From NCBI GenBank assembly GCA_028714875.1, contig JAQTLN010000004.1, positions 1 through 64,000 on the forward strand: a stretch of 64,000 nucleotides of DNA, given 5' to 3'. The position numbers were made by a program, and so were the translations under genes. Origin of the DNA: Gallionellaceae bacterium. Its GTDB lineage: Bacteria > Pseudomonadota > Gammaproteobacteria > Burkholderiales > Thiobacillaceae. Of this stretch, positions 47,201 to 54,680 are shown piece by piece. The notes beneath the pieces are model-generated. The model worked only from the letters and a program-made list of their open reading frames with translations. It did no database searches and was not told the origin of the DNA. The first letter of the stretch is position 1, and every line of letters starts with the position of its first letter.

Positions 47201-47991
47201 GCGCCAGGCAGTTTCTTGTCCCAGGCGGCGGGGTCGATGCCGCGCGCGTCGATTCGAGCTTCGGCCAGGGGGCGCGCCGCGAACAAGGTGAGAATGAGGT
47301 CCGCGTCGGCCTGGCCGCCCGCCAGCGCGGCGCCGGCCTTGAGGTCGATGCGGGCGAGGCTGCCGCCGGCCTTGGCTGTCGCGCCGCCGGAGGCGTGGTT
47401 GAAGCGCGCTTGTCCGGTGAGGGCGAAGGGCGGCGCGTCATCCAGGCTGGCCTGGGCCTGAGCCTTGCCCCAGGGTGTGGTGAGGTTGCGCAGAATTAGC
47501 CGGTAGCGGTGCTCGGGTTTGTCCAGGCTCAGTTGAATATCGCTGAAGACGTGCTCGCCCGCGCCGGCCTTGATGACCAGGCGGTCGAGGCTCGCCAGCG
47601 GCACGTTCAGGCTGAAGGGCAGGCGCAAAGTCTCGGGGAGCTTGGGCGGTTCGGCGCTAGGCTTGAGTTCGGTGATGCGCAGTTCCGCCAGGTGCAACTG
47701 GCTGACTTGCAGGTGGCGCCGCCAGAGGGCGCGGGGTGACCAGTCGAGGCGAATATCGGCGGCGTCGAAGCGTTTTTCCTCGCTCGACAGGCTGATGGAT
47801 GCGATGTGCAACGGCCCAACAAGGGCGCCCCGCGCCTCTCGGATTTCCAGCTTGCCACCGCTCAGCGCCGTGGCCTGTCGCGCGATGAAACGCAGGCCGG
47901 GCTCGCTGCCCGCCAGCCAGGCCAGGGCCACGAACAACAGCGGCGGCAGGGCGGCCAGCAGCCAGAGCGAAAGGCGCCGGGCGCGGCTCAG
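44239..47991 (-). CDS. tamB: Translocation and assembly module protein TamB
   Basis: 1250 residues if started at a CTG at 47991 that overlaps the tamA stop (CTGA). This gives SRARRLSLWLLAALPPLLFV, a signal anchor, directly at the N-terminus, and a total close to E. coli TamB (1259). No ATG, GTG or TTG occurs in frame near this point, and earlier starts would overlap tamA by about 180 bp. The long AsmA-like beta-groove region ends in the DUF490 domain (ending DLFYTFSFD). TamB spans the periplasm and works with TamA in envelope assembly or phospholipid transport. Confidence 0.9.
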   Translation of the reverse strand: MSRARRLSLWLLAALPPLLFVALAWLAGSEPGLRFIARQATALSGGKLEIREARGALVGPLHIASISLSSEEKRFDAADIRLDWSPRALWRRHLQVSQLHLAELRITELKPSAEPPKLPETLRLPFSLNVPLASLDRLVIKAGAGEHVFSDIQLSLDKPEHRYRLILRNLTTPWGKAQAQASLDDAPPFALTGQARFNHASGGATAKAGGSLARIDLKAGAALAGGQADADLILTLFAARPLAEARIDARGIDPAAWDKKLPGADLSLTARLRSQGKGTYAGDLTARNGQPGTWDRKRLPLRELSARFSGTADSMDLADLRLDLGKGGKFSGGGRADPGHLALDLNTRDFDPRGLHGKLHSLRLAGAIQVKADGEQQNLTADLAYQRYRLNLDAELRNQVLRINQAVLASSGGHLNLFGTLGLDAGHPFDLAGALERFDPAAFGDYPKARINASFNARGQLQPAPEAALVFAIADSQFRRQPLSGQGHLRLAAKRLWNSDAELRLAGNRLRIQGAFGAPGDQLALQLRAEQLGIVDPTLSGRVTANGKLSGSLAAPAGEFDIQADNLAWGRDYRLGSLRADARLEQGLNGALALNARLANLKLPQLKLDQVSVLAQGRRGQHSISLTAGNADFNLSSELAGAWHEAKGKASWSGKILRLANQGRYPLTLQAPATLELTADSARLADARIATFGAFFNSRELRYQAGRFSSQGEFKGLSITHLKHLPAWPETIGGDLVLGGTWRIDADGQVDGRITLERERGDLTLAATQGKPAALGLQHLNLLAEASNSRLHVSLNADGTTLGRLRANGETRLTRRDAAWGITADTPFQASADLALQSLAWATPYLDKTGATDFDGSLTAKIQGNGTLAEPRLGGTISGERFHLAQPEQGLDLKEGRFQAELSQDTLVLKSLSLRGGDGLLSGQGKLGLRGGQPDLQLALKADKLLLISRPDRLLILSGDGGVAMQARKLQLRGKLKADRGLVELAKGDAPSLSDDVVVLGREPAQESPDKGLPYAVELDLDLDLGDRFFLKGRGLDAQLGGALKLTGRQGLPLRANGGIRVVKGAYAAYGQRLEIERGLLNFQGPLDNPGLNIVAMRKNQTVEAGVAITGGAQAPVVKLVSNPSVPDSEKLSWLVLGHGIADAGSKEFDALQLAAGALLGAGQSVTLQQRIAHAAGLEEVSLKGAGTLESSVLTLGKRLSSRAYLSYEQGLTGTAALVKINYTLSRRLSLRTQAGTTPAVDLFYTFSFD

Positions 47992-49751
47992 AAGCTGAAC
48001 CCCACGGAGAAATGCAGCCGCGTCTCTTTCGTCTCGCGGCCGTGGGCCAGGTCCAGGTTCAGCGGGCCGACCGGACTCTTCCAGCGCGCGCCCAGGCCAT
48101 AACCGACGACGGGGTGTAGCGCGGCCAGGCTGTCGGCGGCGTCGCCGGCGTCGACGAACAGGGCCGCGCCCCATTGCGGTGTCAGCCAGCGCACATATTC
48201 CGCGCTGGCCACGCTCAACCAGCGGCCGCCGGAGATGGCGTTGCCGTCGCGCACGCCGAGGCTCTGATAGGCATAGCCGCGCACTGTCTGGTCGCCGCCG
48301 CTGCGAAACAGGAAGTCGGCGGGGATGCCGTCGCGGCTGGCCGCGGCCACGGCGCCCAACTCACCGCGCAGGATCAATTGCCCCTTGTTGCCGAGGCGGT
48401 GGAACCAGGTGGCTTTGCCGTAGCCGCGCAGGAAGCTCTGGTCGGACAGCAGCGCCTGGGCGGCGGCGTCCGCCTGCACGTTGAGCAGATAGCCGCGCGT
48501 GGGGAACAGCAGGTTGTCGACGTCGCGCCGGGTCCACGACCAGGATGGGACGAGGGCGGAACGCCGCTCGCCGATCGCCCCGTCCAGCTCCTGTTGTTCG
48601 CGGTAGTAGCGCAGGCCGTAGGCGGTTTCGTTCTTGCCTTGGGGGTGAGTGCGCCTGGCCCCCAGGGTCAGAGTGCGGGTGACTTCACCTTCCACATCCA
48701 ACCGCGTCCATTGCGCGGTGAGGCTGTCGCGGTAGCCCAAACGGGTCAGGGGAAATTGCAGTTCGCCGCCGAGAGACTGTTCCTTGTTCGCCAGCTTGAG
48801 GCTGCCGGCGAGGCGCCAGGCCTGGCCGAACAGATTGAGGTCGCGATAGTCCATCTGGGCGCGCGGGCCGGTGTCGGTGCTGATGCCGATGCCCAGACCC
48901 AGGGTGCGGGCGCGGTTTTCCTCGATGTCGACCTTGATCGGCAGGTTCAGGGGGTGCTCCGGGTCGATTTCGGCCTGGACGCCGGCGCCGGCGAAATAGG
49001 GGCTGTCCTGGAGACGCGATTGCAGTTCCAGCAACTTGGCCTGGACGTAGGGTTCCCCGGGCCGGATCGGGTTGAGCCGCTCGACGACGCTGGCGGGGTA
49101 GCGGCGCAGGCCCTCAATTTCCAGTGCCCCGAAGGTGAAGACCGGGCCGCTGTCCAGGGTCAGGGCGAGGGCGACCGTGTTGGCTTGTGGGTCCACCGTG
49201 GCTTGGCTTTCGCGGATGGCGGCGGCGGGGTAACGGTCCAGCAGCAGGCCGCGCAGGGCGGCGCGCTTGGCGCTTTCCCAGTCCTCATGGCGGAACACCG
49301 CGCCGCCGGGCAGGGACCAGTCGGCGCGCAATTTGAGCTGCCGCGCGCGGAGGTCGGCGCTGCTGTCAGCGGAACCGCCGACGATTTGCAGATCCACCGG
49401 GCCGACCCGCGCCGCTTCGCCGGGTTGCACTTCCAGTCGAACCGCCCAGGCGCCGCCGCTGTGCGCCAGTTCGGCGTGCACCTGGGGCGAATAAAACCCT
49501 TCGCTCGCCAGCAATGCGCGGACTTGTCGCGGCGCCTGATCCACCAGACGGCGCAACTGGGTCTCGTCCATGCGTTCGCCGTCACGCCAGCGGTAGAGGT
49601 CCAAATGGTTTTCCAGCAACCTACGCTGCGCTTGTGGCGCTTGCAGGTCGATGGCGTAGCTCAGCGCCGCCGCGTCGGCGGCCTCGGCCAGGGGAGTGAA
49701 AGCGAGGCAACAGGCCCAGGCCATGACGGCCAGGCTGGTACGGCGCGGCAT
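47988..49751 (-). CDS. tamA: Translocation and assembly module protein TamA (Omp85 family)
   Basis: 587 residues from the ATG at 49751 (MPRRTSLAVMAWACCLAF), giving a clean signal peptide (cleavage near AEAAD). Three POTRA-like domains fill about 30-260. The 16-strand barrel contains GGDQTVRGYAYQSLG (Omp85 VRGY motif) and ends LHFSVGFSF with a terminal Phe. The start overlaps the small upstream ORF as TGATG. Confidence 0.93.
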   Translation of the reverse strand: MPRRTSLAVMAWACCLAFTPLAEAADAAALSYAIDLQAPQAQRRLLENHLDLYRWRDGERMDETQLRRLVDQAPRQVRALLASEGFYSPQVHAELAHSGGAWAVRLEVQPGEAARVGPVDLQIVGGSADSSADLRARQLKLRADWSLPGGAVFRHEDWESAKRAALRGLLLDRYPAAAIRESQATVDPQANTVALALTLDSGPVFTFGALEIEGLRRYPASVVERLNPIRPGEPYVQAKLLELQSRLQDSPYFAGAGVQAEIDPEHPLNLPIKVDIEENRARTLGLGIGISTDTGPRAQMDYRDLNLFGQAWRLAGSLKLANKEQSLGGELQFPLTRLGYRDSLTAQWTRLDVEGEVTRTLTLGARRTHPQGKNETAYGLRYYREQQELDGAIGERRSALVPSWSWTRRDVDNLLFPTRGYLLNVQADAAAQALLSDQSFLRGYGKATWFHRLGNKGQLILRGELGAVAAASRDGIPADFLFRSGGDQTVRGYAYQSLGVRDGNAISGGRWLSVASAEYVRWLTPQWGAALFVDAGDAADSLAALHPVVGYGLGARWKSPVGPLNLDLAHGRETKETRLHFSVGFSF

Positions 49752-49942
49752 CAGGTTTTCTTGCCGATCCAGCGCAACAGTTCCCATACCGGAATGGCCG
49801 CCAGGCCACCACTGACGCCGGCCAGATAGCTGGGAATGAGGAAGTCGAAAGCCAGCAGCCAGAGGCGACCGGCCGCATAGCTGGCGATGAGCATGGCGAC
49901 CAGGGTGATGAGGAGTTTTTGCCAAAGTTTCATGGAGGGCAT
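49751..49942 (-). CDS. Small inner-membrane protein ahead of tamA
   Basis: 63 residues (60 if begun at the ATG at 49933), with two hydrophobic segments (about 10-25 and 29-55), ending WELLRWIGKKT. No family recognised. Its TGA shares a base with the tamA ATG (TGATG), so it is translationally coupled to tamA and probably part of the tam operon. Confidence 0.6.
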   Translation of the reverse strand: MPSMKLWQKLLITLVAMLIASYAAGRLWLLAFDFLIPSYLAGVSGGLAAIPVWELLRWIGKKT

Positions 49943-49961
49943 GGCTTTGTGGCGGCTGCTT

Positions 49962-50570
49962 TTATTGCAGGGAATATGCGGGTGGCGCGTATTCCAGCAC
50001 CACGGTGCCCAATTGTTGATTCAGGCCCAGGATGGGAATGATGGCGAGCAGGTTGCCGTTCGCGCCGCGTTCGACCTTGATCTCGCCGGCTTGCAGATAT
50101 TGCGCGGAGTAGAGGTTGGCGAAGGGCTCGGCGAGTTTCTTGCGGTCGCTGGCGACCAGCACCTTGCCGTCCGGGTTGGCCAACAGTGCCGCCTGGAAAC
50201 CCTGCCTCTGCACCAGATCAGTGAAATATTGGTCCACCTGGTCCAGGTTGGCGGCCATCAACTCGCGGCGGATGACCCAGGCGACAGGCACGCTGAATCG
50301 GCGCAGGGACTCTTCGCCATGGTGGGAATCCAGTTGCCGGGCCTGTTCGACCAGTTGGTCGTGGGCCTGGAGCTGCTTCGATTCAGCCGCGGCCAGCTTG
50401 TTTTCCAGAGACGTCACGGCGACCACTCGCCAGCCATACATGGCCGCGGCCACGAATAGCAGGATGCCGACCAGAACCAGCATGATCTTGCGATTACTGT
50501 CCATACCCGTGGCCTTGGCGGACGCGGTTTCCGTTGTAACTTCTTCCACGATCTCTTCATTCGTATTCAT
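49962..50570 (-). CDS. Single-pass membrane protein with periplasmic sensor-like domain
   Basis: 202 residues: an acidic/Thr-rich N-terminus, a transmembrane helix (about 29-49), a coiled-coil stretch (about 50-85), then a domain with FQAALLANPDGKVLVASDRKKL that resembles a Cache/PAS-like sensory fold. No output domain is present. It lies 19 bp before the small ORF of the tamA operon. Function unknown. Confidence 0.7.
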   Translation of the reverse strand: MNTNEEIVEEVTTETASAKATGMDSNRKIMLVLVGILLFVAAAMYGWRVVAVTSLENKLAAAESKQLQAHDQLVEQARQLDSHHGEESLRRFSVPVAWVIRRELMAANLDQVDQYFTDLVQRQGFQAALLANPDGKVLVASDRKKLAEPFANLYSAQYLQAGEIKVERGANGNLLAIIPILGLNQQLGTVVLEYAPPAYSLQ

Positions 50571-50634
50571 GTCTTGCTCCTGTCGTAACTCGTCATGGCT
50601 CTTTATGAGCCGCCAACCCTATGAAACAACTGCC

Positions 50635-50716
50635 GTAGGGTGTGGTGAGCGCGGCGAGCCGCATCATGCCGCACATGCCAGGTTGATGCGGTTCGCCGCG
50701 CTCACCACATGCTACG
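50635..50716. repeat. Palindromic repeat (TGTGGTGAGCGCGGCGA family)
   Basis: Arms of about 30 nt (50635-50667 and 50683-50716) with a few mismatches form a hairpin between the MarR gene and the membrane-sensor gene, both on the minus strand. A related half-copy lies at about 54640-54666. Confidence 0.7.
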
Positions 50717-50757
50717 CAGTGCTGCCAGCTGTTTCACAGTAAGTAAGGAAACCTGGT

Positions 50758-51231
50758 TCAACGGACCAGGGAGGACAAAGGTTTGTTGGCTGTTTCCAGG
50801 TCTACATAGTCCATTTGCTGGATGAGAAGAGCCAGATCCTCGTGCAACCTGGCCAGCGCATCTTCCGGTAGTTTGCCCAGCGCATTGGGCACCAGGCCGG
50901 TGAGGGGTTGCGGCGCGCGAGCCAGCACGGCCCGGCCTGTTTCCGTGAGATCCAGGTTTACCACGCGACGGTCTTCCTCGCCGCGCCTACGCTCCACCAG
51001 GCCGGCCTTGGCCAGTTTGTCCAGCATGTTGCTGGCGGTGGAAATGTGTATCGACAAGGCTTCGCTCAGGCGGGAGACCGTGATGCCCGGGCTTTCCTCA
51101 AGCGTGGCCAGTATCCAGACCTGGGCGCCGGAAACGCCGCACGCGGCTTCCAGCGCGCGGAAATGCTGGCGCACCGCGCCGAGGATGATGCGGAACTGCT
51201 TCAGGGTTTCCCTGGCCAGTGGGGTGCTCAT
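50758..51231 (-). CDS. MarR-family transcriptional regulator
   Basis: 157 residues from the ATG at 51231 (MSTPLARETLKQF). Winged helix: VSRLSEALSIHISTASNMLDKLAKAGLVERRRGEEDRR, with the DxR wing signature. It acts as a dimer on short palindromes. It lies 49 bp downstream of the DUF389 gene, so the pair is probably one unit, and a perfect palindrome upstream of DUF389 could be its operator. Confidence 0.9.
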   Translation of the reverse strand: MSTPLARETLKQFRIILGAVRQHFRALEAACGVSGAQVWILATLEESPGITVSRLSEALSIHISTASNMLDKLAKAGLVERRRGEEDRRVVNLDLTETGRAVLARAPQPLTGLVPNALGKLPEDALARLHEDLALLIQQMDYVDLETANKPLSSLVR

Positions 51232-51280
51232 GTCTATGTCCTTGCTAGGGATAGGGAATGGTTTGGGGGGGGGTGCAATG

Positions 51281-52993
51281 TTACGGCTTTGCGCGGGTGT
51301 CGGCCGTGACGGCGGGATCATTCGTCTCTTCGGTCGCGTCATCGAAGAGCGGTTGAATGCGGGCAATACGCCAGGCGGCCACCCCCAATTCCTTTTCCCG
51401 CGACTTTTGCGAGGCGGCGGGATAGTCCACCTCACCGCGCGCCGCCAGGCCCGCCGCATGTAACTGGCCGGTAATCAGATCGGCGCGTTGGCGCGCCAGT
51501 TGGCTGGTCTTGCGGCCGTTTTCGTTAAGCGCGGCGGCCCCGGTCACCCGTACCGAGTCGACCTGCCAACGCGCCAAAGCCCAGAGACTGGTTTTCAACG
51601 CCTGCTGGCCGCTTGCTTCCAGCCCGGTTTCACCGCTCAGGAAACGGATGTCCGGCAAGGGGCGCATGGGCGGGATGAGGGCGATCCGCCAGGCGGGAAA
51701 GCGTTGCTTCAGGTTTTCCTCCATTTGCCGCAAGGTGTTCAGGCTGCCGGAAAAGCCTGGCGCCACCTGTAGCTTGGCGACTTTCGCGTTGGCATCCACT
51801 TCCGAGAGCGTTAGCGGTAGCGGCAACACCTCGCGCAGGTGACGCACCAGAAGCTGTGCATCGCTCAGGGGGGTGCCGCTTTGTGGCGCGGCGCCTATCG
51901 GGTTGGCCAATATCGACTGCTGTGCCTGGGTCTGCATCTGGGCATCGCCCAACACCACCTGATCGAGGGCCAGCTCGACCGGGCGTTCCAGGCGTCTTTG
52001 CAACAAGGGCAACAGGCGGTCATGCGCGCCCTGGTCGAACTCGCGGGTATAGACCACCGCGCTGATCGCCACCGGCTGGCCGTCCGTGATGCGTACATCC
52101 AGTTTGTCCAGCCGGGCGCCCTCCAGTTTGAGGTCTTGTCTGAGGACATCCTCCACCTGATTCAGTGTCAGCGTCTTGGTCACGCTTTCATCCAGCGTGC
52201 GAATCAGGGGAATCGACAGCACCACCAGGATCACGCCGGCCGCCGTGGTTTGCCAGATCAGATTTTTCGGTGTGCGCAGATTGCCGAAGCCGTACCACAT
52301 GGCCATGGTGGCGACGCTGAAGGCGATGGCCAGCAGGTTGGTGAGGAACAGGAAGAACGCGCCCTGGAAGATGCGCATGTCGCCGGTCGCCAGGCCATAG
52401 CCCGACGCCGCCAGCGGCGGCATCAGCGCCGTGGCGATGGCGACGCCGGCGACGGTGCCGATCTTGCGGTGGGTGACCGCGTAACCCGCCACCATGCCCG
52501 AGAGCACCGCGACCAGCAGGTCGAACAGGTTGGGATTGGTGCGCGCCAGAATCTCCGGCGTGGGCGGGATGTAGGGTGACAACTTGACGATGACCACCGA
52601 GATGGCCAGCGCGGCCAGTACCCCCACAACCATGGCCTTGGCGCTGCGTATGACCAGTTCCACATCGGTCTTGGCGATGGCGAAACCGAGCAGCACGATG
52701 GGCCCCATCAAGGGGGCCACCAGCATGGCGCCGATGATGACGGCGGCGGAATTGAGCATCAGGCCCAGGGTCGCGATACCGCAGGAGGTAACGACCAGAA
52801 AGGCATAGGAATAGCTCAGACCACCCTCTTCCTGAACCTGTTCGTTGGTGGCGTCGCGATCCAGATCGCGCATGTGGCGGCGCCACCAGAGCGAGAACAA
52901 CCGGAACAGGCGGTTCTGGAATAGGGCGGGCGTTTCGGGTGCGCTGTTGCCTGGGCTGTTGTTCATGGATGCGGGAGGAAGTTGTTCAGGCAT
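51281..52993 (-). CDS. DUF389 membrane protein with an OmpA-like C-terminus
   Basis: 570 residues. The N-terminal half has about six transmembrane helices with the DUF389 signature IIGAMLVAPLMGPI and IATALMPPLAASGYGL. The C-terminal soluble half ends with a region (residues about 470-550, RVTGAAALNENGRKTSQLARQRADL) resembling OmpA-type peptidoglycan-binding folds. Transport function is unknown. Met10 (52966) is an alternative start; neither has a strong ribosome site. Confidence 0.85.
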   Translation of the reverse strand: MPEQLPPASMNNSPGNSAPETPALFQNRLFRLFSLWWRRHMRDLDRDATNEQVQEEGGLSYSYAFLVVTSCGIATLGLMLNSAAVIIGAMLVAPLMGPIVLLGFAIAKTDVELVIRSAKAMVVGVLAALAISVVIVKLSPYIPPTPEILARTNPNLFDLLVAVLSGMVAGYAVTHRKIGTVAGVAIATALMPPLAASGYGLATGDMRIFQGAFFLFLTNLLAIAFSVATMAMWYGFGNLRTPKNLIWQTTAAGVILVVLSIPLIRTLDESVTKTLTLNQVEDVLRQDLKLEGARLDKLDVRITDGQPVAISAVVYTREFDQGAHDRLLPLLQRRLERPVELALDQVVLGDAQMQTQAQQSILANPIGAAPQSGTPLSDAQLLVRHLREVLPLPLTLSEVDANAKVAKLQVAPGFSGSLNTLRQMEENLKQRFPAWRIALIPPMRPLPDIRFLSGETGLEASGQQALKTSLWALARWQVDSVRVTGAAALNENGRKTSQLARQRADLITGQLHAAGLAARGEVDYPAASQKSREKELGVAAWRIARIQPLFDDATEETNDPAVTADTRAKP

Positions 52994-53026
52994 CGAGTTA
53001 AACAGGTATGGGGAACGGCGGCATAT

Positions 53027-53044
53027 TACTTTTATACAAAAGTA
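53027..53044. promoter_or_regulatory. AT-rich palindrome, candidate MarR operator
   Basis: TACTTTT-ATAC-AAAAGTA is a perfect 7+7 inverted repeat 34 bp upstream of the DUF389 start, in the divergent region facing the channel remnant. Size and AT-richness fit a MarR-family site, and a MarR gene is downstream in the same unit. A TGATAAT (53051-53057) could be a plus-strand -10 element. Assignment is inference. Confidence 0.45.
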
Positions 53045-53104
53045 TTTGCCATGATAATATTCGCCGCCTTTGCTCAGGCGGTCGTGGCCTTGTCAACCGA
53101 TAAG

Positions 53105-53136
53105 CCCCGCGCGATGGCGGGGTTCGGCCTGTTTTT
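53105..53136 (+). terminator. Terminator- or attenuator-like hairpin
   Basis: CCCCGC and GCGGGG surround a 6-nt loop (53105-53122), followed nine bases later by TTTTT. It lies in the leader of the broken channel gene rather than after a gene, so it could be an attenuator or the end of a small transcript. Confidence 0.35.
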
Positions 53137-53159
53137 ACTCTTTCAAGGAGGAGCGATTT

Positions 53160-53477
53160 ATGGATTTAAGCGTGTTTTCGATGGCGGTTCAGAACGCCTT
53201 TGGCGCCCATTTGCCGAATATTCTCGGCGCGGTGGGCATACTGGTGGTGGGTTATCTCCTGGCGGTGGTGGCGCGGGCCGCGGTGCGCAAACTGCTCTCG
53301 ATGACCAAGGTGAATACTTTCGTCGGCCAGTCCGTGGGCAAGCCTATGGACATCGAGGGGGGCGTCTCCCTGGTTGCCTTCTGGTTTGTGCTGCTGGTGA
53401 CGGTGATTGGGGGGCTTCAATACCCTCAATCTGGAACGGCTCCCGTGTCATGCAGGACCGGCGTTTTGCTTACCTGA
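53160..53477 (+). pseudogene. Truncated TM-helix/MscS-related channel protein
   Basis: AAGGAGGAG precedes the ATG at 53160. The first 85 or so residues (MDLSVFSMAVQNAFGAHLPN, ILVVGYLLAVVARAAVRKLL, ... LVAFWFVLLVTVIGGL) match the conserved TM-helix repeat of CmpX-like channels. Reading then shifts at a run of six G (about 53409-53414). One frame over it would continue GFNTLNLERL, as expected for the family, but that frame also ends shortly after. Both a frameshift and a 3' deletion are implied. Confidence 0.65.
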
Positions 53478-53489
53478 AGGATTTTTCTC

Positions 53490-54566
53490 ATGCTAAGAAC
53501 ACCGATATTGCTTACCTTTTTAATTGCGCTGGGCGGCTGCGCCCATCTCGGACCCGGCAGCATCAAGGGCAACCGTCTCGACTACAACATGGCCATCCAG
53601 CAGACCAACGACCAGGAATTACTGCTGAATCTGGTGCGCCTGAAATACCGCGACCGGCTTTACTTCATGAACGTCGAGCGCGTGGTTTCGGCGCTGGAGT
53701 TCAATCGTAGCGTCGGGGTCGGCGCGACGTTCCCCCCGGGGGTCGACCCCACGGTTTCTCTCGGCCCGATCGCGGCGGCCTACAACGAGAAGCCCTCGAT
53801 CTTCTATACCCCGCTGGAAGGCGACAAATTCGTCCGCCAGATGCTGACCCCCATCAGTCTGGAAACCATTCTGCTGCTCACGCGTTCTGGCTGGTCCAGT
53901 GAGCGCGTCCTGTTGCAGACGGTGCAAACCATGAACCAGCTCAAGAACGCGCCTTCCGCGTCCGGCCCAACCCCGGACTATGAGCCGGAGTTTCGCGAGT
54001 TTCGCGAGGCCGTGCGCGCCCTGCGCTCATTGCAGACACGGGGGCTGGTCAGTTTCGGGCGTGATGCCGGGGAGCGCGGCGACTATGAATTGCGTATCGC
54101 CAGCGACGCGGCCAACGACGCGGATGCCGTCCGCTTTCGCAGTCTGCTGAACCTCGACCCCGCGCTCACCCGCTATCGCGTGTTCGTCGGCTATGGCGCG
54201 CCGGATCGCCAGAGTATCGCCGTGACGACGCGCGCCATGACCGGGGTGTTGTATTACCTCTCGCAGGGCGTGCGCGCGCCCAAAGCCGACGAGGAGATGG
54301 GCCGGGTGACACGCACGCTGACCGCGTCCGGTGAATACTTCGACTGGAGCGGCATGCTGGAAGACGTGCTGCGTATCGAATCCGCACCCACGCAACCTGA
54401 GAACGCGGCGGTATCGGTCCCCTACCGGGGCGGCTGGTTCTACATCCGCGACGCGGACTTGCAGAGCAAGACCACTTTCTCGCTCCTGGCGCAGCTCATT
54501 ACCTTGCAGGCCGGGCCTGCCGTGGCGGGTGGCGCGGCGCTGTCGTTTTCGGTGGGTGGGCGGTAG
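53490..54566 (+). CDS. Unknown lipoprotein
   Basis: 358 residues. The lipobox LIALGGC at 11-17 gives a lipid-anchored envelope protein. The mature part is mixed alpha/beta with LDYNMAIQQTNDQELLLNLVRLKYRD near the N-terminus and ends ALSFSVGGR. I do not recognise a named family, though it looks well conserved and complete. It follows the broken channel gene and may once have shared its transcript. Confidence 0.75.
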   Translation: MLRTPILLTFLIALGGCAHLGPGSIKGNRLDYNMAIQQTNDQELLLNLVRLKYRDRLYFMNVERVVSALEFNRSVGVGATFPPGVDPTVSLGPIAAAYNEKPSIFYTPLEGDKFVRQMLTPISLETILLLTRSGWSSERVLLQTVQTMNQLKNAPSASGPTPDYEPEFREFREAVRALRSLQTRGLVSFGRDAGERGDYELRIASDAANDADAVRFRSLLNLDPALTRYRVFVGYGAPDRQSIAVTTRAMTGVLYYLSQGVRAPKADEEMGRVTRTLTASGEYFDWSGMLEDVLRIESAPTQPENAAVSVPYRGGWFYIRDADLQSKTTFSLLAQLITLQAGPAVAGGAALSFSVGGR

Positions 54567-54590
54567 CCGCACCGCTGTGGGAGGCCCACC

Positions 54591-54666
54591 TGTAGCGCGG
54601 GCGTCCCGCCTGCATCAAAGGCCTGATCAGATCGTGGGATGTGGTGAGCGCAGCGAACCGCACCCT
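54591..54666. repeat. Half-copies of two palindromic repeat families
   Basis: TGTAGCGCGGGCGTCCCGCC (near 54591) matches the arms of the hairpin at 60656-60727. TGTGGTGAGCGCAGCGAACC (near 54640) matches the family at 50635-50716. They lie between the convergent lipoprotein and amylosucrase genes. Confidence 0.6.
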
Positions 54667-54680
54667 ACAAAATCAGCCGC

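Noticed and set aside
47992-48174. Extended N-terminus for TamB
   Set aside because: An Arg/Pro-rich stretch overlapping tamA by about 180 bp, preceding the natural signal anchor.
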